Positions 37,227 to 49,865 are shown, counted from the stretch's first letter. The stretch is 64,000 bases of DNA from Torreya grandis (GCA_037957365.1 JARHVA010000458.1:5051001-5115000); one strand, 5' to 3'. The notes: generated by a model not told the origin, from the letters alone. Numbers and translations: made by a program.

Positions 37227-37541
37227 TGTAATGAAATTACTTAACTAATATCAGAAATACATCCAAATATGACTAAAATATATCCAAATATATGATAATA
37301 GATAAGCCACTTTGAGGGGGCAACCTCCACAAGCTTCAATAAGAGCAAAATTCATAATATAATGATAAATGATTACCCACTACCTCTTATATATAGTCTA
37401 TCTAGGCCATGGTTACTCCATAGGCCGACCTACTAATCAAAAGAAAGCATAGATAAATGTAATATAACATCAAAGAAGGATAAGTAAGCCACAAGTCAGC
37501 TAATACTATCCTCATACATGTGATAGGTTAGGGGCGTAGCA
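37227..37541 (-). repeat. 3' LTR of element F
   Basis: 315 bp; on the minus strand it begins TGCTACGCCCC at 37541 and ends TTACA at 37227. The gag-pol frame runs a few codons into it. A TATA-like TATATAAGAGG is shared with the 5' copy. Confidence 0.95.
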
Positions 37542-40500
37542 TGCCCTTCCCCTTCAAACCAATGTTGTCCTCAACGTTGAACAACTCTGGATGTTGCAAA
37601 AAATCTTCACCTTCCCAAGTTGCATCTTCATTTCTCTAGTTTTTCCACTTGATCAAATATTCCCTAATCTCTCTAGTTCTCAACCTCTTAGTATGTGTTT
37701 GGAGGATCTTCTCTGGTTCCAAAATGACTCATCCTTCTTCATCTAGTTCTGGGAGCTCTGTCTAGGTGGAAACTTTCTATCCAATGACCTTCTTCAAATA
37801 GGAAACATGAAATACTGGGCGTATGTGAGATGAATGAGGTAACTCGAGCTTGTAAGCCACACTTCCAATTTTTTGTAGAACCTAATAAGGGTCATAATAC
37901 TTAGGAGCAAGTTTGTTATCCTTTTTTTGTTGCTTCAAGGACATCTACTTGTAAGGCTGCAAATGAACAAATACCCAGTCACCCACCTCAAAAATTTTCT
38001 CACTCCAGTGTTGATCTGCTTGTTGCTTCATCCTATGTTTTGCCAAGGCTAAATTCTCTCTTAAACTAGCCAAAACCTCTTGTTGATGTTGAACATTCTC
38101 TTCCACATCTTGAACCTTGGTGTGCACCTTTAATGAAGAAGTGATGGAAGGTGGATGGTAACCAGATAGTGCTAGAAATGGAGACATTTTAGAAGAGGTA
38201 AGGAAAGATGTATTATACCACCATTCTACAAGTGGTAGCCATTTAACCCAATGCTCTTGTTTATTTGATACAAAATAAGAGAGATACCCCTCTAAACATT
38301 TTTTAACCACTTCAGTTTGTCCATCAGATTGGGGGTGGTAAGATGAGCTATGAGCTAGTTGAGTGCCCAAATAAGAAAATAGTTCAGTCCAAAAATTACT
38401 AGTGAAAATAGGATCATGATCACTTACAATTATTTTTGGGGTTCCATGTAATTTGAGAACTACTTCCATAAAAATAGCCACTACTGTACTTGCTGAAAAT
38501 GGGTGTGAGAGAGCAAAAAAATGGGCATATTTTGTAAGCCTATCCACAATGACCAAAATAACATTCTTACCTTCATAACAAGGTAACCCAGTGATGAAAC
38601 CCATGAAAACCTCCTCCCACCTTTGACTAGGAATTGATAACGGTTGTAACAGACCTGGGGTCTTAACTGTTTCACCTTTATTCTGTTGGCATATCAAGCA
38701 TTTTTCCACAAACTTTTGTACATCTCCCTTGAGTCCTTCCCAAAATAATTCTTTCTTAATTCTATGATAAGTTTTCAAGAACCTTGAGTGTCCCCCAATT
38801 GGAGATGCATGCAACTCTGCAAGAATCTTATGCTTAAGCTCTGAATTTTTACACAAGTATAACCTACCCTTATACCATAGGACATTACCTTTCCATTCAA
38901 ATTTGTTAGAGGATAAATTAACTTACTGGAGATTCTAAATCAGAACTTGTGTATCCTTGTCTTGCTCCCATTCTAACCTATCTTCATCCACCCAATTTGC
39001 TTGCAACATGGACATTGCACAAAGTAATGCTTCTGTGGATGCATCCCATCTAGATAGTGCATCTGCTACTACATTATCTTTACCCTTCTTGTAGATGATT
39101 TCAAAATCATAACCCAACATTTTGGTTACCCATTTTTGTTGTTCCTTAGATGATAATATTTGCTCCACAAAGTATTTGAGTCTATCATGATCTATTTTCA
39201 CCTTAAAGTGTCTACCCATTAGATAAGGCCTCCATTGTTTAACTGCATGAAGAATAACCATCATTTATTTCTCATAAATAGTTTTTTGTATATTCTTACC
39301 TTTGAATTGATGACTTTCAAATGCAATGGGTCTTCCTCCCTACATTAGTATTGCCCCTAATCCAAACCTAGAAGCATCACATTCAACAGTGAATGTCTAT
39401 GAGAAGTCTAGAGTAGCCAAAATTGGAGTGGTGCACATAGTTACTTTTAGTTTTTTAAATGCTTTGGTGGCATCATCATTCCAATGGAAAGCATCCTTCT
39501 TTAGCATTGCAATGAGTGGAGCTGTTATGCTGCCATAACCTTTCACAAATCTTCTATAGTAACCAATTAGTCCAAGGAACCCTCGAAGGTTTTTGAGAGT
39601 TTTTGGCATGGGCCATTCCATTATCACTTTGATCTTCTGGGGATCAACTTTGACACCTTCATGGGAAACAATGTGACCAAGGTACTCTACCTCCTATACT
39701 CCAAAAGCACATTTAGATGGCTTTGCATAAATTTGGTGCTTCTCCAAAACTATCAACACCTATTTCACATGTTGCAGATGTGTTTCCTATGTCTGACTAT
39801 AAATTAATATGTCTTCAAAGAAAAATAGCACAAACTTCCTTAAAGAAGGCCTAAAAATAGTGTTCATCAAGCTCTAAAAAGTAGATGGTGCATTTGTAAG
39901 ACCAAAGGGCATTACCAAAAACTCATAATGGCGCTCATGTGTTCTAAAAGTAGTTCTATGAACATCTTCATCCTTGATTCTAATTTGATGGTACCCTGAG
40001 CGAAGATCCAATTTTGTAAAATAAATAGCACCATGTAACTCATCAAGTAAATCATCAATTACTAAAATAGGAAACTTATCTTTGATGGTGTACTTGTTGA
40101 GTTCCCTATAATTTGGGCACATCTTCCATGTGTCATCCTTCTTCCACACCATGACCACTGGTGATGAATATGCACTTTGGCTATGCTTGATGATCCCTAC
40201 CTCCAGCATCTCATGGACCAACTTTTCAATTTCACTCTTTTGTTCATATGGATATCTATATGGTCTGATATTTGGTGGTTGACTACTTGGAATTAGTTGA
40301 ATGGCATGATCATGTTCTCTTTGTGGTGGTAGTCCTTTTGGCATGGCACCAAAAATAGATGAGTGGTCCTCAAGAATTATCTATAGATTAGGGTGTGTAG
40401 ATACCTGTGTGGGTTAAACTTCTATGGAGCATAATCATGCAATAATTCCCTCTGCCCCCTTTTTTAGCATCTTGGTCATCTGATGTGAACTAATCAATTG

Positions 40501-42024
40501 TGGAGATTTTGCATGTAATCCACATAATTCAATTTTCTTACCTTCAGAATGAAAGTGCATGAATAGTTCTTGGAAGTTCACCTCAATGGTAGCTAAGGTT
40601 GTGAGCCATTGGACTCCCAAAACAATGTCTGTGTTACCCATGGGAATAACAAACATAAGAGAGTCGAGATTGTACCCACCCATAGTAAGCTTAATACTAT
40701 GGCATTTGCTTGAACAATTAATTGTGCCACCATCTGTAATCATGACATGAAATTCTGGTGCTGGGTAGATGAAACAGTTCAATCGAGTGGCCAACTTATG
40801 GTTTATAAAGTTATGTGTGCTCCCTAAATCAATCAACACTGTCACCTTCTATTTCTTGAGGAAACCCACCACCTTAAGAGTTTGTGGAGTGATAATACTT
40901 GCAAGTGCATGACAAGAGATTGTAGGTTTGGAATCTTCAGGTACCTCCTCTATATCTTTCTCATCATCATTGGAGGCATCATCTGCTTCTTCATCTTTGT
41001 TTGGCCCCTCAATGTAGAATAACTTCTTCTCAACACATCTATGTCCTTTACTCCACTTTCTATCACAACCAAAACATAATCCTTTTGCATGCTTCTCTTT
41101 AATTTGCTGAGGGGTCAATCTATTAGGTGGAGGAAATGTTGGTGATGATATGTTATGATCTTTGAAGAGAGTGAATGGTTGTTTCTTGTTGGCTATGAAT
41201 TTTTCCTTAGCTCTACGTGCCATGATAATAGAATCAAAAATCTTAAGTGGATTAAACATGCGTACCTCATGTTGAATGTGGTCCTTGAGTCCACCCAAAA
41301 ATAGGTCATTCAAGTTTGCTTCAGAAATTGTCTCCACACGTAAGGATAGGTTCTAAAAATGATGAATATAATCCTTGACAGAGCCTATTTGTCACAATTT
41401 TTCCAGTTGGTTGAAGTAATTCTCTGTCACACTATTGCCATAGTGTAATTGTAGCTCCTCTATAAAAACTGACCAAGTGACATTGACATTCATCTTTTTC
41501 TTTTGAGCACACAACCATCGATACCAAATGAATTGATCAGGTTCAAGATACAAGGATGTCATGGTAACCTTCTGTCCACCTAGAATCTGATGTAGGTCAA
41601 AAAAGCTCTCCATTTTGTTGATCCAATTGAGTGGATCTTTTCCATCAAATTTGTGCATATCCACCTTTGGTAATAGGTTCCTCTATGGCCATGGAGTTAG
41701 ATTTGAAGTAGAATGGTTAAGAAAACCACCTTGGTGGGTTTGTGAAATAAATTTAGCTTAATGATTTGACTAAGTAATGTTCAAAGCCATCATGATATCT
41801 CCCAAACTATCTTTTATGGATTGCATATTAGATTGTATGTCTTGCACCTCACTCTAAATGCCTTGCACACTATAGTCAAGCTGGCTCAGTTTGTGATCTA
41901 TGTCAAAAAACCCTGGTATAAAGGGTCTAGTACATCCCCCTTCTGACTCCATATCATCCTTGTTAGGAGTTTCACTTGGAGTTTTATCACCCTTTCCTTG
42001 GCCCCAAGTTTGTGGACCTGCCAT
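37528..42024 (-). pseudogene. gag-pol polyprotein of element F: one 1,499-codon frame with about 25 stops and no frameshift
   Basis: ATG at 42024 (MAGPQTWG), terminator at 37530-37528 inside the 3' LTR. Every open segment lies in the same frame. Order: gag core (about 41664-41140; CFGC...GHRC knuckle near 41075), protease (VLIDLGSTHNFI near 40830, Ser to Leu in the active site), RT (40344-39800; catalytic box FFFEDILIY, first Asp to Glu), RNase H to about 39050 (KGKDNVVADALS), integrase (38856-37945; MGFITGLP where the first catalytic Asp is Gly, second Asp and Glu kept), and chromodomain near 37740-37570 (YLIKWKN, EDATWE). About 18 TAG, 4 TAA and 3 TGA codons interrupt it, nearly all explicable as CAG, CAA or CGA changed by C to T. 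Confidence 0.9.
37542..37558 (-). other. Polypurine tract of element F
   Basis: The minus strand reads TTTGAAGGGGAAGGGCA directly before the 3' LTR. It overlaps the end of the gag-pol frame. Confidence 0.85.
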
Positions 42025-42393
42025 AAAAGGGTTTTACGATGTCGACCCTTATTGGCACTTTTGACCCAACTTTGACCAAGTGATTTTGGAATTATGTCAG
42101 CCTCAAATAAAAATATAAAAAGAACAAACTGTATCCAAATTTTTCTAATCTTTCCAAAAATGTAAATAACTCAGAAAAGTTCTTTGAATTGCACACTATA
42201 GAGCAATTTTATGAAAAACCATAAAATAGAGATAACTTTTGTAAAACAGATCCAAATGAGCTGAAATTTTAATGGAAGCTTAATTTGATTATTTCACATC
42301 TCTAGTAAAAAATTTACAAATAAATTCGCAACCATTTTTTATATATCTCAAAATTTAAAAATTTAGTGTTTCACCCACAAGATTGCCCAAATC
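42025..42393 (-). other. Leader of element F
   Basis: About 370 bp between PBS and the gag ATG. It is AT-rich with no ORF supported. Confidence 0.7.
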
Positions 42394-42408
42394 GCAGCTC
42401 TGATACCA
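42394..42408 (-). other. Primer binding site of element F (tRNA-iMet type)
   Basis: The minus strand reads TGGTATCAGAGCTGC, an undecayed iMet site two bases from the LTR. Confidence 0.92.
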
Positions 42409-42410
42409 CT

Positions 42411-42723
42411 TGTAATGAAATTACTTAAAGAATATCAAAATTATATCCAAATATGACTGAAATATATCCAAATATATGATAATAGATAAGCCACTTCGAG
42501 GGGCAACCTCCACAAGCTTCAATAAGAGCAGAATTCACAATATGATGATAAATGATTACCCACTACCTCTTATATATAGTCTATCTAGGCCATGGTTACT
42601 CCATAGGCCAACCTACTAATAAAAAAAAGCATAGATAAATGTAATATAACATCAAAGAAGGATAAGTAAGCCACAAGTTGGCTAATACTATCCTCATACA
42701 TGTGATAGGTTAGGGGTGTAGCA
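42411..42723 (-). repeat. 5' LTR of element F
   Basis: 313 bp, collinear with 37227-37541. It is followed by the second AAATT target duplication. Confidence 0.95.
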
Positions 42724-43884
42724 AAATTATTTGTACATGTAATACCTAGAGTATGAGTAACCTTGGTAGGTATGACATTTTCTTAAGCTCCAGTATCAAT
42801 AATGCAATTACTCAGCTTGCATCCTTTTAAGAAAAGGGATATATAGAATTGATATTTCTTATCAAAAGGAAAATTAGATGTGGCCATAACTAAAATTTAA
42901 GGTTTTTCACTTGTAGGTGTAGTTAGGATCCCTTTGAAGTTAGGTTTATTTGTATTACCTAGGCCTCCTTTGATGAAATGATATAAATGATTTGGATTTG
43001 ATCTTAAATATTCTACTTGAGTCATAAATTTTGGGTTTATTGACATGATATAATATGTCAAATGAGGGAATGTTTAATGAATACATGGCTTCAAAGCTTT
43101 TAGGTGTTGAATCCACATTATTTTTTAAATTTGAACTAGTCTTCCGACTTTCCAAATTTTGAGTGTGGGATGAAATGATCACTTTAGATTTTGGCTATTT
43201 TGTCTTTATTTTAAGTGGTATGGGAGAGCCTATATGAATTATTTTAGGTGTATGATACATTTTAGGAGCATCCTTACAAATTTCTCATTTTGTTCCATCT
43301 TATCAACCTCATGCTTCTTTTTGGCATGTTTATTCAAACTTTGAGATATTGTAAACATCACATAAGATTGAACATTTATATTTCCAAATACATAACCATA
43401 GTTATCCTCTTAACACTTATATTCTAGAAGATAATTACTAGATTTGTCACTAGGCTATTTAGTTTTAGACTCCTAAAAACATGGGTCTTTTATTTCAAGT
43501 TCATTCTCATCATAAACATAAATTCCATTTGTCTCCAAAATTACATTGACCAAAGGGCCTCAATGGAAAACTTTAGTTGAGGATATGGTAATATTGGTCA
43601 ATCATTATTTGGTACATAATTCTTCTTAGGGATATTCTATTGTGTTGATGATAACTACCTTTGCGGTAATTATTTATTTAAAGAAATAATATCATTAACT
43701 AGTTTCTAGATAAACTACTTGGTGGACTCATGATTTGAATCTTGACCCCTAGATTTTGAAGAATCCTTTCATATTTTTAAAACCATAACCATATAATCTT
43801 AAATTTGAGTAGAAAACACTTGTGTTTTCCCTAGATCAATAAATATGTTGCTTCTTAAGAAGAAACCAACTTTTGGTAACTAAG
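42724..43884 (-). pseudogene. gag C-terminus and protease start of element E
   Basis: Near 42800-42740 the minus frame gives KGCKLSNCIIDTGA, ENVIPTKVTHTLGITCTN, a retropepsin DTGA motif with catalytic Asp retained, which joins across F to the segment at 37226. Upstream (43182-42955 and on to 43884) lies the basic, Ser-rich gag C-terminus in broken frames. The gag joins across G to 49866. Confidence 0.65.
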
Positions 43885-46013
43885 TGATGCAGGAGCATCA
43901 CTACCTCATTGTAAATATTAGTCTATTTCACATGTTTATGTATTTTGAGAGTTAGCATAGTTCATCTTAGGTATTTAGGAGTCATTCATAGTTTTTATAA
44001 CTTTATAAAATTTTCATTTGAGTTGTTTTGGCATTTTCCCACTAATTCCTCAATTTGAATTTTTGAAACTTAGTCAAGGTTTGTGGAGCAATTGTCATGT
44101 TGGTAAATTTTTTCAATAGTATAGATTTGTTATAAAGACCCTCAAATAAGTTAATGTCACATAATTACCTAAGTGACTTATCCATTTATTCATATTTAAA
44201 CTTGTGTTGGTAGTTGAGTTGGTTGAGGACATTCTCAACGTACAAGAAAGGAAGCTAAGTTAGTTAGGATGGTTATTTGGAAATAAAATTCTTGTTCATG
44301 TTTTTGTTTTGTATTCAGATTTAGAGTCAAAAGTTTGGAATGGGTTGGATTTGAAAATATAATGTATAAAACCCCATAGAATATAATAAATAATAATTTG
44401 GATCATTTATAGACAAAAGAAGCATGATAAACCCTATATTTCTTGTATGAAAATAGTGAGTGTAACTGTGAATGAATTGTTAGTCAATAAAGATGAAATA
44501 ATAAAAAGTTATTATTATCTTTGTATTTTTTGGTAATTAAATATTTATTTTATTTTAATAATTCAAGTGTTAACTTATTTATTCAAATAATTTTGAGGTG
44601 GAACAAAGACACAATCCTTGCCTGCGCCAATATGATAAGATGATTATGTAAACATTATAATAGAGAGAGTTATATACCCAACAAGTTTTTAAAATTTCTC
44701 AAGAGTTATAAGGTTAAGTATGTGTATTTTAAAATTTTTAAATCCTTTATTTTTTATTTATAATTTATGTGTAAATACTTCCTTTGCAAAATCAGTACAA
44801 TGCACTCTATGTCTACTTCAATTATAAGCATATAATATTGAGAGATGAATCTTGTTTGAAATAGGGTTAATATTCAATAATATGTATTATTAAATTTATA
44901 TAATAATCCATTAATAAAATTTATACATTTTTATGTATTTAATTTTATAAGGACATTCTGATTTGATCAACACAAACCTATAAGTTGGCATGAAACCTAA
45001 AATAATCAACCCAGGATCTCTTGAAAGGTATAAATAGAGTTATGAAAAAGGGGTTTTTAGTGATTGAAATAGGAAAAAGGTGTTTTTATAGAGTTTTTTA
45101 AGCCTCCATATGTATTATAACATATTTTATAAACATAAAACCTCATTAGGTCTCTTCTGAGTATACATAGTCTTATTGCTTTTACACAGTCAATTATGGC
45201 ATGATATGAAAAATGTGAATAGTAGTCTTAGAATGAGATTAAAATGGTTATATAAGGTTTAATATGCTATCATATTCTTAAAATAACCTTTAAAGTGGTT
45301 TAAAACTTTCTAGGACTCTTGAAACTTCATTCTGACCCTACTCGGGTCTGTGGACTCTGCACAAACCATGTGCTCAGGTTTCTTCACAAAAACATGGGTT
45401 CTAAGAGTTTACACTAGTAAAATTTTATAAATTTTGGATATTATTTAGTTTTTAATATAATTTAGGGGATTTTTAAGTTTATTTATTATGTTGGTATGAT
45501 TTCATACCCATAAGAGGGACTGTGTGTTAAAAAGGTGAACATAGGCCTAATAGGCCTAAACAAGGGTTTAAAAATGAATTAAAAAGGTGGTTTAGGGAAA
45601 AAATTATGGATTCAAACTTGTTATATATCAATAAAGTAATAAAGGGTATTGAAAAATGTGATTATATTCTTAAAAATCCTTGAAACCCATTTGTACAAGA
45701 AAATCCTTAAAAAAAGGCTACTAGAATATGTCTGTGACATAATAAGAAGGAAGATAGGTAAGAAGTGTTTATTTGTGAGGTTTAAATATTGAATAAGAGG
45801 ACTAATATAATTTTTTTATATCATGATACTAACATATATTGATCAATTAAAGATAGAGACAAAGAATTTGGTAAGTAAAGAGTCAAGAACTAAGCTAAGA
45901 CAAAGTCAAAGGTCAGAGCCTGAATGATTGGCAGAGGTAAGAGTTGGAAGATTAGGATTGTGATTTCTTGTTTTTATTATAATTAAGGAAAATGTATTAA
46001 TCCCTATGCATCA
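43885..46013 (+). repeat. 5' LTR of element G (2129 bp)
   Basis: It begins TGATGCAGGAGCATCA, itself a small hairpin (TGATGC/GCATCA), and ends ATGCATCA, so the ends form a TGATGC...GCATCA inverted pair. It matches 47763-49860 along its length. No ORF is supported within it. Confidence 0.88.
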
Positions 46014-46015
46014 TG

Positions 46016-46030
46016 TGGTATTAGAGTAGG
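46016..46030 (+). other. Primer binding site of element G
   Basis: TGGTATTAGAGTAGG, the iMet complement TGGTATCAGAGCAGG with two C-to-T changes, two bases past the LTR. Confidence 0.8.
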
Positions 46031-46099
46031 ATTATTCTATGGCAAGGTATGTTTTGAGTTTTGAGATTGTTGAGTACATATGCAAGAAGCTTTTGTTGA

Positions 46100-47470
46100 G
46101 TAAATGTTGGATGTTACTTTGAGATGTGGTTATGAGAATGCTAATGGAGATTTCAGGAATGAAATTAAGAGGTTGTAATGATATAAAGGAGAGGAAGATA
46201 TCGTTTTGAGAAAGAAAAGAGGTGGCAAAGCCCTTAACCCAAGAAGGCTTAGAGAAGGAAGAGAGTTAAGGAGAACTCAAGAAGGAAGATAAAAAGTGAG
46301 CTTGAGAAAGAAATAAAAGTATTAGAAAAAGGACAAGAGAGAGATGTCCCAAATGAGGAAGGGAGAAAGAGATTGACTCCAAGAGAGAAATAGTCAAGTG
46401 AGATAGACCAAATTAATGGTCAAGAAGGCAAGTGGGAAGGTTTATCAATAAAAAGAGAGAGTAAGGTCCAAGAGAGAGACCTAGAGAGATAGTGAAGAGT
46501 AAATAATGATGAAAGGATTGAAGATTACCTCAAGAAGATAGACAAGAATATAGAAGTGAATTAAAGATAGTTAGAGAGAGAAAAGGAGATAGATGAGATG
46601 AAGGAGGTATTGACAAGGTTAGAGAAAATCTTGGAAGAGTTGAGACCAAGATTTAATATGTTTATAAAGAGGAAATTAAGATGGCCTCTCAATCAGTTGA
46701 TTGAAAACAGGAGAAGACAAAGGATGAAGATGATAGCAAGGCAGCCTAAAAGGAGAAACAAGGGGGAAAATGATCCTATAATTAATAATACTAATGAGTT
46801 TTTGACATGTGTATATAAAGGTGAAGAGTTGCATGAGCATTGGAAGCATGAGTAGCATGTTAGTGATGATGAAAACCAAAGGGATTGGATAGTTGTGTAT
46901 GGGGACACAATCTTATGTTACCTTGAATAAGGTGATCTATTGGAGGATGAAGAAGAAGAGAAAGATTTTTCTATAGTACCATGCCTTGTAACAAGTAAGA
47001 ATGAGGTAGATTTCAGTCAAGGAAGCATTAAGGAAAGTAAAGATGCACAAGATAGTGTCTTCAATGTTTTATTTGAGGAGTATTCTAATTTTAACATTAC
47101 TAAGGATGATTTGTATGGGAGTACTTTGAAACTAATGAACATGTTAGTTGAAGGAAAAAAAGGTAAAACATCATACAATGAAGTGTTTGACACACATAAG
47201 GTGGCAATAGTAGAGAAGAAAGGAGAAGCACATGTTGAAGTGTTTAAAAAGACTGAGTTACATCATATTAAGGTTATTTATTTAGCACTAATGGAAGACA
47301 AAAGAAAGGTGGATGAGTATATAATAAAAGAAGAGCATATATGGCATCAAATAATGGAAGGATCAGATGATTTGAGTCTCATAAGAGACAAATAGAGAAT
47401 CATGGTAGCTAAGTTAGTATTGAACACAGTCTTGAGACAAGAGGAATAAGAGTTGGAAACCAAATAATGA
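46100..47470 (+). pseudogene. Charged coiled-coil-like ORF of element G, function unknown
   Basis: The first part (46190-46590) is extremely purine-rich and encodes Glu/Lys/Arg-rich sequence in broken frames. A frame from 46598 (MKEVLTRLEKILEELRPRF) runs to 47395 with only two stops (TAG at 46853 and TAA near 46928). Downstream of them are an acidic run at 46940 (MEDEEEEKDF) and FEEYSNFNITKDDLYGS. The composition and heptad-like spacing suggest a coiled coil, perhaps a structural gag-like protein. I recognise no RT, protease, integrase or zinc knuckle. A minus-strand open frame at 46676-46908 is its shadow. Confidence 0.55.
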
Positions 47471-47762
47471 TGTGAACTTCAAGAGAGAAAGGAAGAGGTA
47501 GTTTTCTTCGACTTTTTTGCTTCATGTTCAGGTATTTGGAGGTAAAGTAATGAGCAACAGTTACCCATGATCAGTTTGAGAATGCAAAGAAAGAAGAAGA
47601 GTAACCCAGGAGGAGCCATACTGAGTTTAATCCAACATTAGTAAGGACTAAGTGTCTCAAATAGACCTTGGGATCCAGGTGGAAGAAGGATGCTGCAAAT
47701 AACCATCAAAGTCAAAATATTTTATAACTTTCATGGAAAGTTTTTCTTGATGCTTGGTAGTA
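47471..47762 (+). other. 3' interior of element G
   Basis: No supported ORF. The expected polypurine tract before 47763 is not clear; the sequence there is TTTTTCTTGATGCTTGGTAG. Confidence 0.4.
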
Positions 47763-49860
47763 TGCTGTATGAGCATCACTAACTCATTATAAATATTAGT
47801 CTATTTCACATGTTTGAGTCTTTTGAGAGTCATCATAGGTATGTAAGAGTCATTTATAGTTTTTATAACTTGATCAAATTTTCATTTGAGTTGTTTTGGC
47901 ATTTTATCGCAAATTCCTCAATTTGAATTTTTCAAACTTGGTCAAGGTTTGTGGAATTTTTCAATAGTATAGCTTTGTTGTAAATACCCTCAAATAAGTT
48001 AAATTTACCTAATTACCTAACTTAATTATCGATTTAGTCACCTTGAAACTTGTATTGGTAATTGAGTTGGTTGAGGACATTCTCAATGTATAAGAAAGGA
48101 AGTTAAGGTAGTTAGGATGGTTATTTGGCAATAAAAGTCTCATCCATGTTTTTGTTTTGCATTTAGAGTTATATTCAAAAGTTTGGAAGGGGTTGGATTC
48201 TAAAGGAGAACGTAGAAAACCCCATAAAAAATAATAAATAAGACTTTTGATCATTTGCATATAAAAGAAGCATGATAGACCCTACATTTATTGTATGAAA
48301 ATAGTGAGTGTGACTATGAATGAGTTTTTAGTCAATAAAAATGAAATAACAGCAAGTTATGATGATATTTGTACTTTTTGGTAAGTATATATTCATTTTA
48401 TTTTTATAATTCAAGTGTTATCTTATTTGTTTCAAATTTTTTTGAGGTGGAACAAAGACATAGTCCCTACCTATGCCAATGTGATAAAATGACTATGTAA
48501 ATAATATAACAAAGATATTTATATACCTAACAAGTTTTTACAATTCCTTAGGATTTATAAGGTTGAGTATGTGTATGTGAAAGTTTTGAAAGCCTTTATT
48601 TTTTATGTACAAGGTTTATGTAAAGACTTCCTTTGCAAAATCAGTACAATGCACTCTATGTCTACTTGAATTTTAAGCATATAATATTGAGAGATGAATC
48701 TTGTTTGAACTAGTGTTGATATTAAATCACATGTATTGTTAACTTGATATAACAATCCCTTAATCACATTTATACATTTGTATATAGTTAATTTTCTAAG
48801 GACATTTTAAGTTGATCAACATAGACCTATAAGTTGGCATGAAACCTAACACAGTCAACGCAAAAACTCTTGAAAGGGATAAACAAAGTAATGAAAAAGG
48901 GGTATTTGGTGATTTAAATAGGAAAATGGTGTTTTTAAAGAGTGTGTTAATCATCCAAAGGTATTAGAACCTCTTTTATAAACCTAAAACCTCATTAGGT
49001 TTCTTTTAAGTATACATAGTCTTGTTGCTTTTACACAGTCAATTATGGGATGATATGGAAACTGTGAATAGTAATCTTGAAATGAGATTCCAATGGTTGG
49101 AGAAGGTTTAATATACTATAAAATAATTAAAATAGTATTTATAGTGGTTTAAAAATTTCTATGAATCTTGAAACTTCATTTTGACCCTTCTTGGGTTGGT
49201 AGACTCTACACAAACCCTATGCTAGGGTTTCCTCACAAAAACATGGGTTCTAAGAGTTTACACAAGTAAAATTTTATAAATTTTTGATATTAGTTGTGTT
49301 TCAATAAGGTATAAAGTATTTTTTAGTTTATTTTTTGTGTTGTTATGATTCTATACTCCTAAGAATGACAATGTGTTAAAAAGGTGAGTAGAGGCCTAAT
49401 AAGCCTAAATAGGGGTTTAGTAGTGACTTAAAATGTGGTTTAGTGATGAATTATGGAATTAAAAATTTTAAAAATAAAGAAAGGCATAAAGCGTATTTAA
49501 AAAGGTGATTATATTCTTAAAACTCCTTAAAACCTATTCATACAACAAGAAAAGCCTTAAAAAGAGGCTACTAGAATATGCCTGTGACATAGTAACAAGG
49601 AAGATAGGTAAGAAGTTTTTTGTGAGGTTTAAATATTGAATGGGAGGAATAATATAACTTATTTTATCATGATAATAATATATACTAATCAATTAAATAT
49701 AAATATGAATAATTTGGTAAGAAAATAGTCAAGAACTAAGCTAAGACAAAGTCAAAGGTCAGAGCCAAATTGATTGGCTGAGGTAAGATTTGGAAGAGTA
49801 GGATTGTGATTTCTTGTTTTTTAATATAATTAAGACAAATTTATGAATCCCTCTACAACA
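47763..49860 (+). repeat. 3' LTR of element G (2098 bp)
   Basis: Starts TGCTGTATGAGCATCA and ends CTACAACA, collinear with 43885-46013. Differences include several small indels, consistent with age. Confidence 0.88.
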
Positions 49861-49865
49861 CTAAT

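Larger units (their letters stand above)
37227..42723 (-). mobile_element. Element F: complete Reina-like chromovirus, 5497 bp
   Basis: A structurally complete element: LTRs of 315 and 313 bp, iMet PBS, single gag-pol frame with chromodomain, polypurine tract, and a perfect 5-bp target duplication AAATT (37222-37226 and 42724-42728). By eye the LTRs show about 18 differences over 314 positions (94-95% identity), making it the youngest element with both LTRs in view. It lies inside the protease of E. It is dead through point mutations only. Confidence 0.95.
43885..49860 (+). mobile_element. Element G: non-autonomous LTR retrotransposon, about 5.98 kb
   Basis: LTRs of 2129 and 2098 bp flank only 1.75 kb of interior with no pol motif. 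An iMet-type PBS follows the 5' LTR. The target duplication is CTAAG (43880-43884) versus CTAAT (49861-49865). The interior has a charged, coiled-coil-like ORF. LTRs are roughly 85% identical by eye. The layout, long LTRs plus a gag-like or unknown ORF only, fits TR-GAG/LARD type elements that depend on partner enzymes. It is inserted in the gag of E. Confidence 0.85.

Noticed and set aside
37528..42024. Idea that TAG is read as Gln (recoding) because stops are so biased in F
   Set aside because: Three active sites are also mutated, other elements in the window show the same stop bias, and deamination of CAG explains it more simply.
46676..46908. Hydrophobic minus-strand frames that look like membrane segments
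   Set aside because: Shadow of the Glu/Lys-rich ORF of element G; the antisense of GAA/AAG codons gives Phe/Leu/Ser.
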